The notes below the pieces were generated by a model. That model saw only the letters and a list, made by a program, of their open reading frames with translations. It made no database searches and was not told where the DNA came from. Of a stretch of 64,000 nt of DNA, positions 20,101 to 28,551 are shown piece by piece. The translations under genes were made by a program, and so were the position numbers. Source of the DNA: Tessaracoccus flavescens (GTDB lineage Bacteria > Actinomycetota > Actinomycetes > Propionibacteriales > Propionibacteriaceae). Positions within the stretch are counted from its first letter, which is position 1; each line of letters begins with the position of its first letter. The stretch covers positions 1,426,001 to 1,490,000 of the forward strand of contig NZ_CP019607.1 in assembly GCF_001998865.1 (NCBI RefSeq), written 5' to 3'.

Positions 20101-21123
20101 ATGCCCCTCACGCTGACCATCGACCGCGAACGCTGGACCTCGCACCAGAGGGATCTGCTGGGCGAGGTGCCCGGACTTGTCCCCGTCGCGAAGGGCAACG
20201 GCTACGGCTTCGGCCTCGCGCAGCTCGCCGGGCAGGCCCAGGTGCTCGGTCTCGGCACGATCGCCGTCGGCATCGCCCAGGAGGTCGACCTCGTCCGCGC
20301 AGGGGGCTGGACCGGCGACGTCGTCGTCCTGAACCCGTGGCGTCCGTTCGACGAGCTCGCCACCGCGCAGCTGGTCGACCCGTCCGTCATCGTGACCATC
20401 TCGCGGGTGGAGGACCTGAAGGCGTTGGCCGAGCAGCATCCGGGCACGCGGGTGATCGTCGAGATCGAGACGTCGATGCACCGTCACGGCCTCGAACCGG
20501 GTCAGATCAACCCCGACGACCTCGACCGCCTGCGCTTCGAGGGCTGGACGATCCACCTTCCCGCGACGGGTTCGCTCGCCGAGGCGCGTCGGCTCGCGCG
20601 GGCCGGCCTCGCCGTGCGGCCCGGACCGATCTGGGTGTCCCACCTGAGCGTCGCCGACTACAGGGCCCTCCACGACGAGCTCGATGTCGAGACCCACATG
20701 CGGGTGGGCACCCGGCTGTGGCTCGGCGACAAGGGCGCCTACCGGACCACCGCGACGGTGCTCGACGTGCACCCGATCGCCAAGGGCGCCGCTCTCGGCT
20801 ACCACCAGCACAAGGCACCGAAGGACGGCCACCTCCTGATCGTCTCCGGCGGCACGGCGCACGGGGTCGCGATGGCGGCCCCCGTCCCGCAGCGGTCGCT
20901 GCGCCAGCGAGGCGTGACGATCGCCCAGGGCGTGCTCGACGCGGTCGGCCGGACGTTGTCGCCCTACGAGGTGGCAGGCAGGAAGCGCGACTTCGCGGAG
21001 CCCCCGCACATGCACTCGTCGATGATCTTCATGCCGGGCGAGGCCCGAGTGAAGGTGGGCGACGAGATCCCGGTGACCACACGGATGACGACGGTCACCA
21101 CCGACGAGATCCGCTGGGCCTGA
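20101..21123 (+). CDS. Alanine-racemase-like PLP enzyme
   Basis: 340 residues. The N-terminal TIM-barrel half of a fold-type III PLP enzyme: VPVAKGNGYGFG with the Schiff-base Lys31, VGIAQEVDLVR, and a later HLPATGS, MRVGTRLWLGDKG phosphate-side loop. The C-terminal half is shorter than in canonical alanine racemases (usually about 370-390 residues) but has GAALGYHQHKA, resembling the V-G-Y-G region carrying the catalytic Tyr. It could racemise alanine or another residue used in the crossbridge built by the FemX protein encoded just upstream (4-base gap). The pairing supports a cell-wall role. Activity is inferred from family and context. Confidence 0.82.
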   Translation: MPLTLTIDRERWTSHQRDLLGEVPGLVPVAKGNGYGFGLAQLAGQAQVLGLGTIAVGIAQEVDLVRAGGWTGDVVVLNPWRPFDELATAQLVDPSVIVTISRVEDLKALAEQHPGTRVIVEIETSMHRHGLEPGQINPDDLDRLRFEGWTIHLPATGSLAEARRLARAGLAVRPGPIWVSHLSVADYRALHDELDVETHMRVGTRLWLGDKGAYRTTATVLDVHPIAKGAALGYHQHKAPKDGHLLIVSGGTAHGVAMAAPVPQRSLRQRGVTIAQGVLDAVGRTLSPYEVAGRKRDFAEPPHMHSSMIFMPGEARVKVGDEIPVTTRMTTVTTDEIRWA

Positions 21124-21200
21124 CCCACCGTTCCTCGTGCGGTCCGCCCTGAAGCAGCGGCGCCGCCGTCCGCGATCCCGGCCACAGCCCTCAGGCGGGT

Positions 21201-21270
21201 CTGCGGTCGTGGCCAGAACCTTTCGACGAGGCCTCGCGTGACTGCGTCGAGCGGAGGCTGCTCAAGGAAC
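21201..21270. repeat. Dispersed 70-bp repeat, copy A
   Basis: This 70-bp stretch is repeated at 54716-54785 in the same orientation with eight substitutions and no gap. Both copies lie just outside coding regions, in short intergenic spaces. The minus strand of both can be read as F-L-E-Q-P ... R-F-W-P-R-P-Q-T, but no start codon or domain supports a gene. Confidence 0.75.
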
Positions 21271-21284
21271 ACAGAGGGGTCGCC

Positions 21285-21827
21285 TCACTCCCCCGTGAGG
21301 CCGTCGATGCTCTCGCGCAGCAGGTCGGCGTGGCCGGCGTGACGGGCGTACTCCTCGACCATGTGGGTGAGGATCCAGCGCAGGCTGTAACGACGACCCT
21401 CAGGCCCGTGGACGGCCTCCATGGCGCCCGGCTGGTACTCGATCAGCCCATTGACGAGGGTGCGTGAGCGGTCCATCGCCGTGCGCCACAGCGCGCGCAG
21501 TTCGTCGCCGCCGTCGTGGGCGGCGCTGTTCCAGTCGAAGTCCTCATCAGCGTCCCAGTCGGCGCTGTTGAACGGCTCGATCGGCTCGCCGCGGCCGATG
21601 GTGTGGTTGAACCAGTAGTCCTCCACGAAGGCGAGGTGCTTGAGCATCCCGCCGAGCGTCATCGAGGTAGGGGGAAGGCTGTGGCGAAGCTGGGCGTCGG
21701 TCAGGCCGTCGGTCTTCCAGGCGATGGTCCCGCGCAGCCACTCAAGGAACCCGAGCAGCGTCGCCGCCTCTCCTGCCGAGGCAGGGGGCTCGGGTCGGCC
21801 CTGTTCGTCAATCATGATCTCGGACAT
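21285..21827 (-). CDS. DinB/DUF664 family protein
   Basis: 180 residues. A four-helix-bundle DinB fold of the DUF664 group: FLEWLRGTIAWKTDGLTD, MTLGGMLKHLAFVEDYW with the first metal-ligand His, RYSLRWILTHMVEEYARHAGHADLLRE with the His-x3-E-x2-R-H-x-G-H-x-D ligand pattern. Actinobacterial relatives include mycothiol-dependent enzymes and enzymes of unknown role, and many are annotated only by fold. The start MSEIMIDEQG is supported by family-like length. It is a single gene on the minus strand between a repeat-containing gap and a small unknown gene. Confidence 0.88.
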   Translation of the reverse strand: MSEIMIDEQGRPEPPASAGEAATLLGFLEWLRGTIAWKTDGLTDAQLRHSLPPTSMTLGGMLKHLAFVEDYWFNHTIGRGEPIEPFNSADWDADEDFDWNSAAHDGGDELRALWRTAMDRSRTLVNGLIEYQPGAMEAVHGPEGRRYSLRWILTHMVEEYARHAGHADLLRESIDGLTGE

Positions 21828-21898
21828 GTTCCGACGCTAGCGCCACCGCAGCCGCGCGCGCAGGACCTGCGTGGGAATCCCGACGAAGCCAGCAGACT

Positions 21899-22294
21899 TC
21901 AGCGGACGAAGCGTCCCCAGCGCACGGAACCGTGCGCGAAGACCACCCGTCGTTGGCCTGCCTGCCACAGACCTGCCCAGTCGAACCGTGGCTCCGCCTC
22001 ACCGAGCTCGTCGATGTCTGGCCACTCCAATTCCCCGCAGTCGGTGTCGCCGCAACCGCACCCACCCCACACCACGAGCGCGCCCGACTCCACCTCGCTC
22101 CGGGCCACCTCGGGGTCGATCTCGTCGAACAGCAGCTCCATGGCGGTGCCGTCCGGGGTGCTGATGATGTCGTCGGCGTTGCGCTGTCCGGGGACGAGGG
22201 CTGCCCGCCACTGCACGTACGGGTTGGCACGCGCGTCGGCGACGAGCTCGGCCATCGTGCGGCGGCTAGCCGGTCGCCTGCGGTGCGACGCCAT
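21899..22294 (-). CDS. Unknown small protein with C-x-C-x3-D-C motif
   Basis: 131 residues if started at 22294, or 118 from the Met at 22255 (MAELVADARANPYVQW). I do not recognise the family. It has a central acidic region with a cysteine cluster (W-G-G-C-G-C-G-D-T-D-C-G-E), suggesting a metal or structural role, and an aromatic C-terminal part (FDWAGLWQAG, FAHGSVRWGRFVR). No signal peptide or membrane segment is visible. The longer start overlaps the end of the upstream membrane gene by 29 bases and adds an Arg-rich tail; the shorter start is 10 bases after that stop. Neither has a convincing ribosome-binding site. It has balanced composition and reads like a real protein. Confidence 0.6.
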   Translation of the reverse strand: MASHRRRPASRRTMAELVADARANPYVQWRAALVPGQRNADDIISTPDGTAMELLFDEIDPEVARSEVESGALVVWGGCGCGDTDCGELEWPDIDELGEAEPRFDWAGLWQAGQRRVVFAHGSVRWGRFVR

Positions 22295-23726
22295 GGTCCG
22301 TTAGGAGGTCGGTCTCGGCCGGCGCGGCCACCGGCGCCAGCACGTCGCCGTCATTGAGCACTCCGCCGAGCGGATCGGGCGCGTCGGGTGAGCGGAGGGC
22401 ATCGCGGGCGGGACGGACGATGTCCAGCATGGACTCGACGAGGATCCAGGCCTGGACTCCTGCCCGCAGCGCAATGGCAAGCCAGTACAGCAGGTACGGG
22501 CCCGACTGGTTGGTGGTCAGCGCCCCTCCGAGCCAGCCCCAGATCGCCAGGTAGTAGCCGACCTCGGCGACGGTCAGCGCGATCAGTTCAGGCGGGAACG
22601 GACGCGCGAGGATGGCCGCGACCAGCACCCACAGCGACGCCTGAGGCGGATAGGCGGGGCCGAGGATGGTGGCGGCGAGGATCACGACGGCGACCAACGA
22701 CCCGATCCTCGGGCGCTTGCCAGAGACGTACAGCCAGGCGATCAGGATGCCGAGGAAGGCGACGAGCAGGAGAAACGCTAGCGAGCCCGTGTCGCGGGTC
22801 GGCGCCCCCAGCAGCGAGGCGAGGTACCAGATGGAGCCGTACCCCGTCTGCTTGTTGATCTCCTGGTGGTAGAAGGCGTAGACGGCGTCGAAGTTGTCGA
22901 TCAGCAGCGGGAGGTGGACGAGCGTGAAGGTGGCCACGGAGGTGAGCCCGAACCTGAGCGCCGTCCGCCACCCGGAACGCAGCCCGCAGGCGACGGTGAT
23001 GGCGAGCACGACGGCGATCGGCATGGTGCCCGCACTCGCGGCGAGGCCGAGGATGATCGCCGACTCGAAGACGCGGCCGCGGGCGAACTGGACGAGGCCG
23101 AGCAGGGTGAACGCGATCGGCACCAGGTCCCAGGAGATCAGCCCGGACGCGAGCACGATCGGCGAGGCGGCGAGCAGCATGCCGTCCCACGATGGCCTGC
23201 CCACTCGCGCGTCGCGGCCCAGGTAGGACATGGCGAGGGAGGCGATCACGAAGCAGATGAACAGCCCGACGGTGGTGAGGGCCAGGAAGGTGAGGCTCGA
23301 GTCGATCTGGGCCTGCAGGTCGGCGCTGCGCGTGACCGGCGCGTTGAAGATGCCGGAGGAGACCTTCCTCGTGAGCAGGATGATGACGGCGATGAGGGGC
23401 GAGAACAGCAGCGAGTCCGCGCCGAGGGGCGAGCGGCCCTGGCCGAACCCCTGGCTGAGGAAGGTCGTCTGGATGTCCGAGTAGCAGACCCGGATGTAGG
23501 CGTTGACCGCGTTGGCTGCGTCGGTCTGGACGCAGGGGATGTGGCGCAGGAAGAGGATGACGAACAGCACGCTCGCCGCGAGCACGATCGTGGGTCGCGG
23601 GTCGAACCAGGCGCCCCGAGGGCGCGCATGTCGGCCCATGGGGCCGCCGAGGCGGGGCAGCATCGCGTTGTCCACGCGCCTCACTGTAGCCGCAGCCACG
23701 GCGAAACCCGTCGTGGCTGCCACCAC
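22266..23726 (-). CDS. Polytopic membrane protein (Rv0051-like, GT87/DUF2029-like)
   Basis: Up to 486 residues with ten or more hydrophobic helices; starts at 23663 (MLPRLGGPM) or 23639 are also possible. After the first helix there is a C-V-Q-T-D-A loop and CYSDIQTTFLSQGFGQG, then PLGADSLLFSPLIAV, resembling GT-C type membrane glycosyltransferases; a second half has SWDLVPIAFTLLGLVQF, YHQEINKQTGYGSIWYLAS and PPQASLWVLVAAI. It begins 10 bases after the end of ponA on the same strand. In mycobacteria ponA1 is likewise followed by Rv0051, a conserved membrane protein, so a shared cell-wall role is plausible. The donor and acceptor are unknown. Confidence 0.78.
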   Translation of the reverse strand: MVAATTGFAVAAATVRRVDNAMLPRLGGPMGRHARPRGAWFDPRPTIVLAASVLFVILFLRHIPCVQTDAANAVNAYIRVCYSDIQTTFLSQGFGQGRSPLGADSLLFSPLIAVIILLTRKVSSGIFNAPVTRSADLQAQIDSSLTFLALTTVGLFICFVIASLAMSYLGRDARVGRPSWDGMLLAASPIVLASGLISWDLVPIAFTLLGLVQFARGRVFESAIILGLAASAGTMPIAVVLAITVACGLRSGWRTALRFGLTSVATFTLVHLPLLIDNFDAVYAFYHQEINKQTGYGSIWYLASLLGAPTRDTGSLAFLLLVAFLGILIAWLYVSGKRPRIGSLVAVVILAATILGPAYPPQASLWVLVAAILARPFPPELIALTVAEVGYYLAIWGWLGGALTTNQSGPYLLYWLAIALRAGVQAWILVESMLDIVRPARDALRSPDAPDPLGGVLNDGDVLAPVAAPAETDLLTDHGVAPQATG

Positions 23727-23735
23727 TGTGAGCGA

Positions 23736-26108
23736 CTACGGAGCAGCCGTCTCTCCGCCGGAGGAGTCCCCACCGTTGCCCTGGTTGCCTCCGCCGCTGT
23801 TGCCACCCCCGGAGGTATTGCCACCCCCGGAGTTGTCGCCCTGCTCAGGGGGCGGTGCCTGGGTGGTCGGGGCCTTCGTCGGCTCGACCGGTTCGGAGGT
23901 GTTGGGCGGAGGCGTGGTCGCCTCCTTGGTGGGTTCCTTGGATGGCTGCTTCGACGGCTGCTTTGAGGGCTCCTTCGTCGGCTCGGTCGACTCCTGCGTG
24001 GGAGGCGGTGTCGATGCAGGAGCGCTCGTCGGCGCCTCGGTTGCCGTCGGCGAACTGGAGGGCTCGGGGCTCGGCTCGTCGGACTTCTCCGGGTCCTCGG
24101 TCTCGTCGCGAGCAGGACGCTGGCTCTCGTCGGTGGTGTCGCCCTTGTCCGCCTTGATCGGCTTCGGCTCGTCGAACTCCTCGACCGGCATGCCTGCAGA
24201 GGCGAGCTCCATGAAGTCGACCCAGGTCATGAGTGGGTAGGTCGATCCGAAGAAGGTGGAGTCCTGCGGCCGCTTGTAGTCCTCAAGGTCCTCGGTACCG
24301 CCATCGCCTGCGACGAACATCACGGCCGTTGAGATCTGCTTGGTGTAGCCGACGAACCAGGCCGACGTGATGGCGCCGTTGAAGTCGTTGGTGCCGGTCT
24401 TTCCTGCGACGGGACGCTCGAGCCGTTCGGCGCGGCGTCCGGTGCCCTCCTCGACCACCGAGGTGAGCGAGTCGGTGACGTTCGCGGCGACATTGCTGTC
24501 GATGGTCTGCTCGTTGGCAGGCTTGGCCTCGTAGAGCACCTCGCCCTTCGAGTTCAGCACCTGCTTGACGATGTGCACCTCGTTGCGCTGGCCGGAGTTG
24601 GCGAGCGTCGCGTAGGAGTTGGCCATGTTGTTGGGGCTGACCTCCGCGAAGCCGAGGGCGACGCGGTTGATCGGGTCCCATGCCTTGTCCTTCAGCGTCG
24701 GGGCGCCTGCGTCGTTCGCGGCCTTCATCACCTGGTTGGGGCCGTCCTCCATCTGCTGGGTCATGTCCACGAAAGCAGTGTTGATCGAGTCGGCGGTCGC
24801 CTTGCGCAGGGTGACTGCGCCGTACTGGCGCCGGAACTCGTTGCGGATAGGGGTGTCGTCGCCCTCAGGGGTGAACGTGTTTCCGTTGAACACCGACTTG
24901 AGGGAGAACCCGTTGCGCAGGCCTGCGATGGTGGCGAACGTCTTGAACGTGGAGGCAGCGGGGCGCGGGGTCGTCGCCCAGTTGCGGCTGTTGGCGACGT
25001 AGTCGGCGCCTCCGTACTGGGCGAGCACGCCTCCGGTTGCGGTGTCGACGGAGGAGATCGCGACGTGCAGGTCGGCCGGGTCGGGATTACCCTCGGCGTT
25101 CTCCGCCGCCTCCGCGGTGTACTTCTGCGCCGTCTGGATCGCGGCGGTCTGCATGTTCTTGTCGAGAGTGGTGACGACCTTGAGCCCGCCACCGTGGATC
25201 TCGGCCTCGGTGAACCCCTTTGCGGCCAGTTCGTCCTCGATCTGCTTGATCAGGTAGCCCTTCGGGCCGCCGTAACGGTTGTTGATCGGCACCTCGGGGA
25301 ACTCCGGCAGCTGCGGCTTCGCCTCGTCGTACTGGGCCTGGGTGATGGCCCCCATCTCGAGCATGCCCGACAGCACGTAGGTGTAGCGGCCGTAGAGGCG
25401 GTCGAGCTTCTCCTGGCCACCGGACGGGTTGAACCCGGCCGGGTTGTTGAGGATGGCTGCGAGCGCGGCCGTCTCGGCGACGGTGAGCTCGCTGGCAGGC
25501 TTCAGGAAGTACGACTTCGCAGCGGCCTGGATGCCGTAGGCACCGCGGCCGAAGTAGATCGTGTTCAGGTAGCCCTCGAGGATCTGCTCCTTGCTCATCT
25601 CACGACCCATCTTGGTGGCGAGGAGGAGCTCCTTGATCTTGCGCTGCATGGTCTGGTCGGACTCGAGGTACAGGATCTTGATGTACTGCTGGGTGATGGT
25701 CGAGCCGCCCTGGACCTCACCGCCGGTGGCGATGGACCAGGCGCTTCGCGCGATTCCCGTCACGGAGAACCCGGGGTCCTCCCAGAAGCTGCGGTTCTCG
25801 GCCGCGATGACGGCGTCCTTCGCAAGCTGCGGCATCTCGTCGTAGGTGAGGCTGACGCGGTTCTGCACGGCGAGCGAGCCGAGCTGGTTGTTGCCGTCCT
25901 GGTAGTAGAGGAACGTCGTGTTCGTCTGGAAGTCGCTGTGCGCGTCCGGCAGTCGGGTGTCGTTGTAGAGGTACAGCATGGTGCCTGCACCGCCCAGCCC
26001 GAGCACGATGAACAGGATGAGGAGGGTGACGCCTATGCGTCTCCAGATCCTGCGGGCGCGCGACTTCGTCTTCTTGCCGCGTTTCGCCTTTGCGCCAGAT
26101 TTAGCCAT
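23736..26108 (-). CDS. ponA: Bifunctional class A penicillin-binding protein
   Basis: 790 residues. A basic cytoplasmic tail (K-A-K-R-G-K-K-T-K-S-R-A-R-R) and one helix (about 24-47) precede the GT51 glycosyltransferase domain: AAENRSFWEDPGF with catalytic Glu104, QGGSTITQQYIK, and RKIKELLLATKMGREMSKEQ. The transpeptidase domain has S-T-F-K (Ser about 386), D-S-I-N (S-x-N) and GKTGTND (Lys about 570). The last 120 residues are a Pro/Thr/Glu/Lys-rich tail with P-S-K-Q/E repeats, ending in a Gly/Asn/Ser stretch, on the outside of the membrane. It polymerises and crosslinks peptidoglycan. A GAGG ribosome site supports ATG 26108. All catalytic motifs are intact. Confidence 0.95.
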   Translation of the reverse strand: MAKSGAKAKRGKKTKSRARRIWRRIGVTLLILFIVLGLGGAGTMLYLYNDTRLPDAHSDFQTNTTFLYYQDGNNQLGSLAVQNRVSLTYDEMPQLAKDAVIAAENRSFWEDPGFSVTGIARSAWSIATGGEVQGGSTITQQYIKILYLESDQTMQRKIKELLLATKMGREMSKEQILEGYLNTIYFGRGAYGIQAAAKSYFLKPASELTVAETAALAAILNNPAGFNPSGGQEKLDRLYGRYTYVLSGMLEMGAITQAQYDEAKPQLPEFPEVPINNRYGGPKGYLIKQIEDELAAKGFTEAEIHGGGLKVVTTLDKNMQTAAIQTAQKYTAEAAENAEGNPDPADLHVAISSVDTATGGVLAQYGGADYVANSRNWATTPRPAASTFKTFATIAGLRNGFSLKSVFNGNTFTPEGDDTPIRNEFRRQYGAVTLRKATADSINTAFVDMTQQMEDGPNQVMKAANDAGAPTLKDKAWDPINRVALGFAEVSPNNMANSYATLANSGQRNEVHIVKQVLNSKGEVLYEAKPANEQTIDSNVAANVTDSLTSVVEEGTGRRAERLERPVAGKTGTNDFNGAITSAWFVGYTKQISTAVMFVAGDGGTEDLEDYKRPQDSTFFGSTYPLMTWVDFMELASAGMPVEEFDEPKPIKADKGDTTDESQRPARDETEDPEKSDEPSPEPSSSPTATEAPTSAPASTPPPTQESTEPTKEPSKQPSKQPSKEPTKEATTPPPNTSEPVEPTKAPTTQAPPPEQGDNSGGGNTSGGGNSGGGNQGNGGDSSGGETAAP

Positions 26109-26611
26109 GTTCTACCTCGACCGTCTTCGACCCTCGTTCCGGGTGGGGCCCGGGACCGACGGGTGCCTTCTTCGTGTGGTCTTCCCCACCTGCCGCCGAT
26201 TGGCGTGCCGTCGGCACCGCATGAGCCGGGTCGGGGCGGAGGTTTCCGCCGGGGCGACGCGGATCGAGTGGCTCGACCGGGGTTCCTGAGTCGCGGGATG
26301 AACACCCGTGGGACGCCGCGAACCGCCGGAGTTCACCCGGGGGTGCAGCGCGCCGACGACCGTCCCGCGCTCGGACCACATGCATCCAGACTACGATGCG
26401 ACGTCAAAAAACCTGTCCTCCGCGGTCGTGCGGGGGTCGGCCCCGGTCGTCAACGAGGCCGGTCGCCGTCCCGCCGTGGTCGCTGATCGCCATCGTCTGG
26501 GCCCTGCCGCGGAGGGGGGTGGATCCCGAAGGTCGCGGCGCTGACCGGGTGGCTCCCGTTCCAGGCGCGCACGAGCAGGAACCCGAAGAGAGCAAGACCG
26601 GCGCGGCCCAC
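26109..26611. other. Intergenic region upstream of ponA, no gene recognised
   Basis: About 500 bases between ponA and the SnoaL-like gene. It should contain the ponA promoter, but no clear -35/-10 pair stands out. A hydrophobic reading around 26460-26500 (W-S-L-I-A-I-V-W-A-L) could be the remnant of a small membrane protein, yet frames change nearby and no start or family fits. Confidence 0.5.
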
Positions 26612-27001
26612 TCAGGCAGCGTTCCAGAAGCCGTCCTCGGCCGCCTGGTCCTCGCTGATCAGCCAGATCTTGCGGATCAGGCCGTCCTCCACATTGAAGA
26701 TGTCAGCGCCGTGCTGATCGAGGGGCTCCACGCCCGGGCGCTGGGCGCTGAACCGGATGGTCGTGACAACCAGGTCCCCCGCCGGGGCGACGTTGTCGGT
26801 CGCGAGCGCGAAGGGGCCCCGCTGAGCTCCATGAAGCGGCCGAGGTGGGCAAGGATCGCGTCCGGGCCGACGTGGTCCCCGGAGGACGTTGGCGCCCGGC
26901 TGGTGCCACACCGCATCCTCCGCGAGGACCGCGCGCACGCCTTCCAGGTCGCCTGTCGCCATCGCAGCGCCGTAGCTGGCCACCGTGTCCATCGCAGTCA
27001 T
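26612..27001 (-). pseudogene. SnoaL/NTF2-like protein with two frameshifts
   Basis: Starts at ATG 27001 after AGGGGAA. The first about 42 residues (MTAMDTVASYGAAMATGDLE, then VRAVLAEDAVWHQPG) are in one frame; near 26875 the reading moves to another frame for about 21 residues (HVGPDAILAHLGRFMELSG), and near 26813 it returns for PFALATDNVAPAGDLVV to the end (AAEDGFWNAA). Joined, this is about 130 residues of a SnoaL/limonene-epoxide-hydrolase-like alpha+beta barrel. Both shifts fall at runs of G and C, so assembly indels are as likely as decay. It lies divergent from an HxlR-type regulator, a pairing in which the regulator usually controls the neighbour. Confidence 0.7.
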
Positions 27002-27128
27002 CTGGTTTCCCCTGTCTGGTAGTTGTGCTTGCCCTTCGAAGCTATCCGGGGGCAGGGTGGTTACCTCAACGTGACCTGGGGTGAAGCCGGCTTCCGCACC
27101 TTCGGCAGACACCACGGAAGGTGGGCGC

Positions 27129-27514
27129 GTGGCCGACTTCAACGTGTTTCAGCGAGCTGCCCTTCGCGCGCCTCGCCTGCCCGGATCGCGAACCAGCGGA
27201 CGGCGATGCTCGTCGTCATGCCTAATGACGGACCGCGCAGGTTCGGCGAGGTGCACCGCGCGGTAGAGGGGATCAGCAAGAAGGTGCTGACCGACACCTT
27301 GCGGGCGCTGGAACGCGACGGGATGGTCGAACGCTCGACCGATGGTGAAGGCGTCGTGCGCCATGGGCTCACCGACCTGGGACGCACCCTGCATGAGCCC
27401 CTGCAGGCGCTGCGGGTGTGGGCCGAGTCGCACGTCGAGGACGTGCACGCGGCACAGGACCGCTACGACGAGCCGGTCGACGATGCGATCCTGCGATCCG
27501 TCCAGACCACCTGA
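27129..27514 (+). pseudogene. HxlR-family transcriptional regulator with frameshift
   Basis: Begins at GTG 27129 (VADFNVFQRA) in one frame and must shift near 27157-27162 to C-P-S-R, then IANQRTAMLVV in the next, consistent with one missing base in the sequence cgagctgccc. The rest is a typical winged helix: DGPRRFGEVHRAVEGISKKV, LTDTLRALERDGMVERS and HGLTDLGRTLHEPL, then a C-terminal helix. HxlR proteins carry a conserved Cys near the N-terminus (here the Cys of C-P-S-R) that can sense electrophiles or oxidants. It is divergent from the SnoaL-like gene (127-base shared promoter region), its probable target. Confidence 0.75.
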
Positions 27515-27521
27515 GGTCCGG

Positions 27522-28397
27522 TCAGAGCGTTGGCGCACCTCCGGGGAGGATCGGACCGCGGATGCCCGCCTCCGCGAGCGCCCGCTGGGCGCGCTCGCGG
27601 ACCGCGCGGGTCGGCCCCCACTGCTGATCCGGCCCGGTCTTGAGGCTGATCTGCATGGTCATCGTCCCGCCCGACGTGGAGCCGACGCCGAGCACGTTCG
27701 GGTTCTCGAGCAGCTTGGTCGACCATTCGGGCTCCTCGGCCATGCTGCCGACCGCCTTGCGCAGCACCGCCTGCACCTTCTCCGGGTCCTCGTCGATGGC
27801 GACGGGGATGTCGATCGTCGCGGTGGAGAAGCCCTGCGAGACGTTGCCGAGGGTGAGCACCTCTCCGTTGCGGACGTACCAGACGGTTCCCGTCGGATCG
27901 CGCAGCTTCGTGACCCGCAGGGTGACCTCCTGGACGGTGCCGGTGAGGTCGCCGACCTTGATCAGGTCGCCCACCCCGAACTGGTCCTCGGTGAGCATGA
28001 AGATGCCGGAGAGGTAGTCCTTCACCAGCGACTGGGCCCCGAAGCCGAGGGCGACGCCGCCGACACCCGCCGACGCGATGAGCGGGCCCATCGGGACGCC
28101 GAAGATGGCGAGCACCGTGAGCAGCGTGATCACGACGAGCACGACATCGACGACGTTGCGCAGCAGCGAGCCGAGCGTCGCGATTCGCTGCTTCTGCCGC
28201 TGCGAGGCCAATCCGCCCGCCCGGGTGAGGATCTGCCTGGCCCGTGAGCCGAGCTCAGCGTCAGGCTCGCGGGTGTTCTGCTTGGCCGTGAGCACGCGCA
28301 CCGACCGCTTGATCACGAAGACGAGCACGAGGCGCAGCACCAGCGCGACCAGCACCACGATCCCCGCCATCAGGAGCTTCTCCCAGAGATCTTCCAT
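27522..28397 (-). CDS. MscS-family mechanosensitive channel
   Basis: 291 residues from ATG 28397. A first helix (about 8-28), a second segment (about 78-96), and the pore-lining TM3 A-S-A-G-V-G-G-V-A-L-G-F-G-A-Q-S-L-V-K-D with alternating Gly/Ala packing, then the MscS beta domain: DQFGVGDLIKVGDLTGTVQEV, LRVTKLRDPTGTVWYVRNGE, and the C-terminal alpha/beta domain. It opens under membrane tension during hypo-osmotic shock to release solutes. Longer readings upstream overlap the cca leader and lack family similarity. It ends 8 bases from the HxlR gene end (convergent) and is divergent from cca. Confidence 0.92.
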   Translation of the reverse strand: MEDLWEKLLMAGIVVLVALVLRLVLVFVIKRSVRVLTAKQNTREPDAELGSRARQILTRAGGLASQRQKQRIATLGSLLRNVVDVVLVVITLLTVLAIFGVPMGPLIASAGVGGVALGFGAQSLVKDYLSGIFMLTEDQFGVGDLIKVGDLTGTVQEVTLRVTKLRDPTGTVWYVRNGEVLTLGNVSQGFSTATIDIPVAIDEDPEKVQAVLRKAVGSMAEEPEWSTKLLENPNVLGVGSTSGGTMTMQISLKTGPDQQWGPTRAVRERAQRALAEAGIRGPILPGGAPTL

Positions 28398-28551
28398 GGG
28401 CCAAGCCTGCCAGCCCCGACCTCCGCCGCGCTGGAGGGCCCGCGCGTGAGGCTCGGTGGGCGGACGAAGGCGACCTCCGCACCGGGGCGGGCGTCGACCC
28501 GCAGCCGGAGCGAGTCGGTCGATCGCACCGCTCCCGGTAGACTTGTCCCCC

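Noticed and set aside
18894..20198. N-terminal extension of the P-loop kinase frame
   Set aside because: This part is antisense to the FemX gene; the P-loop protein starts naturally at 18893.
24573..26486. Long plus-strand open frame opposite ponA
   Set aside because: Shadow of ponA in a complementary frame; no motif, and it runs into the intergenic region without a start signal.
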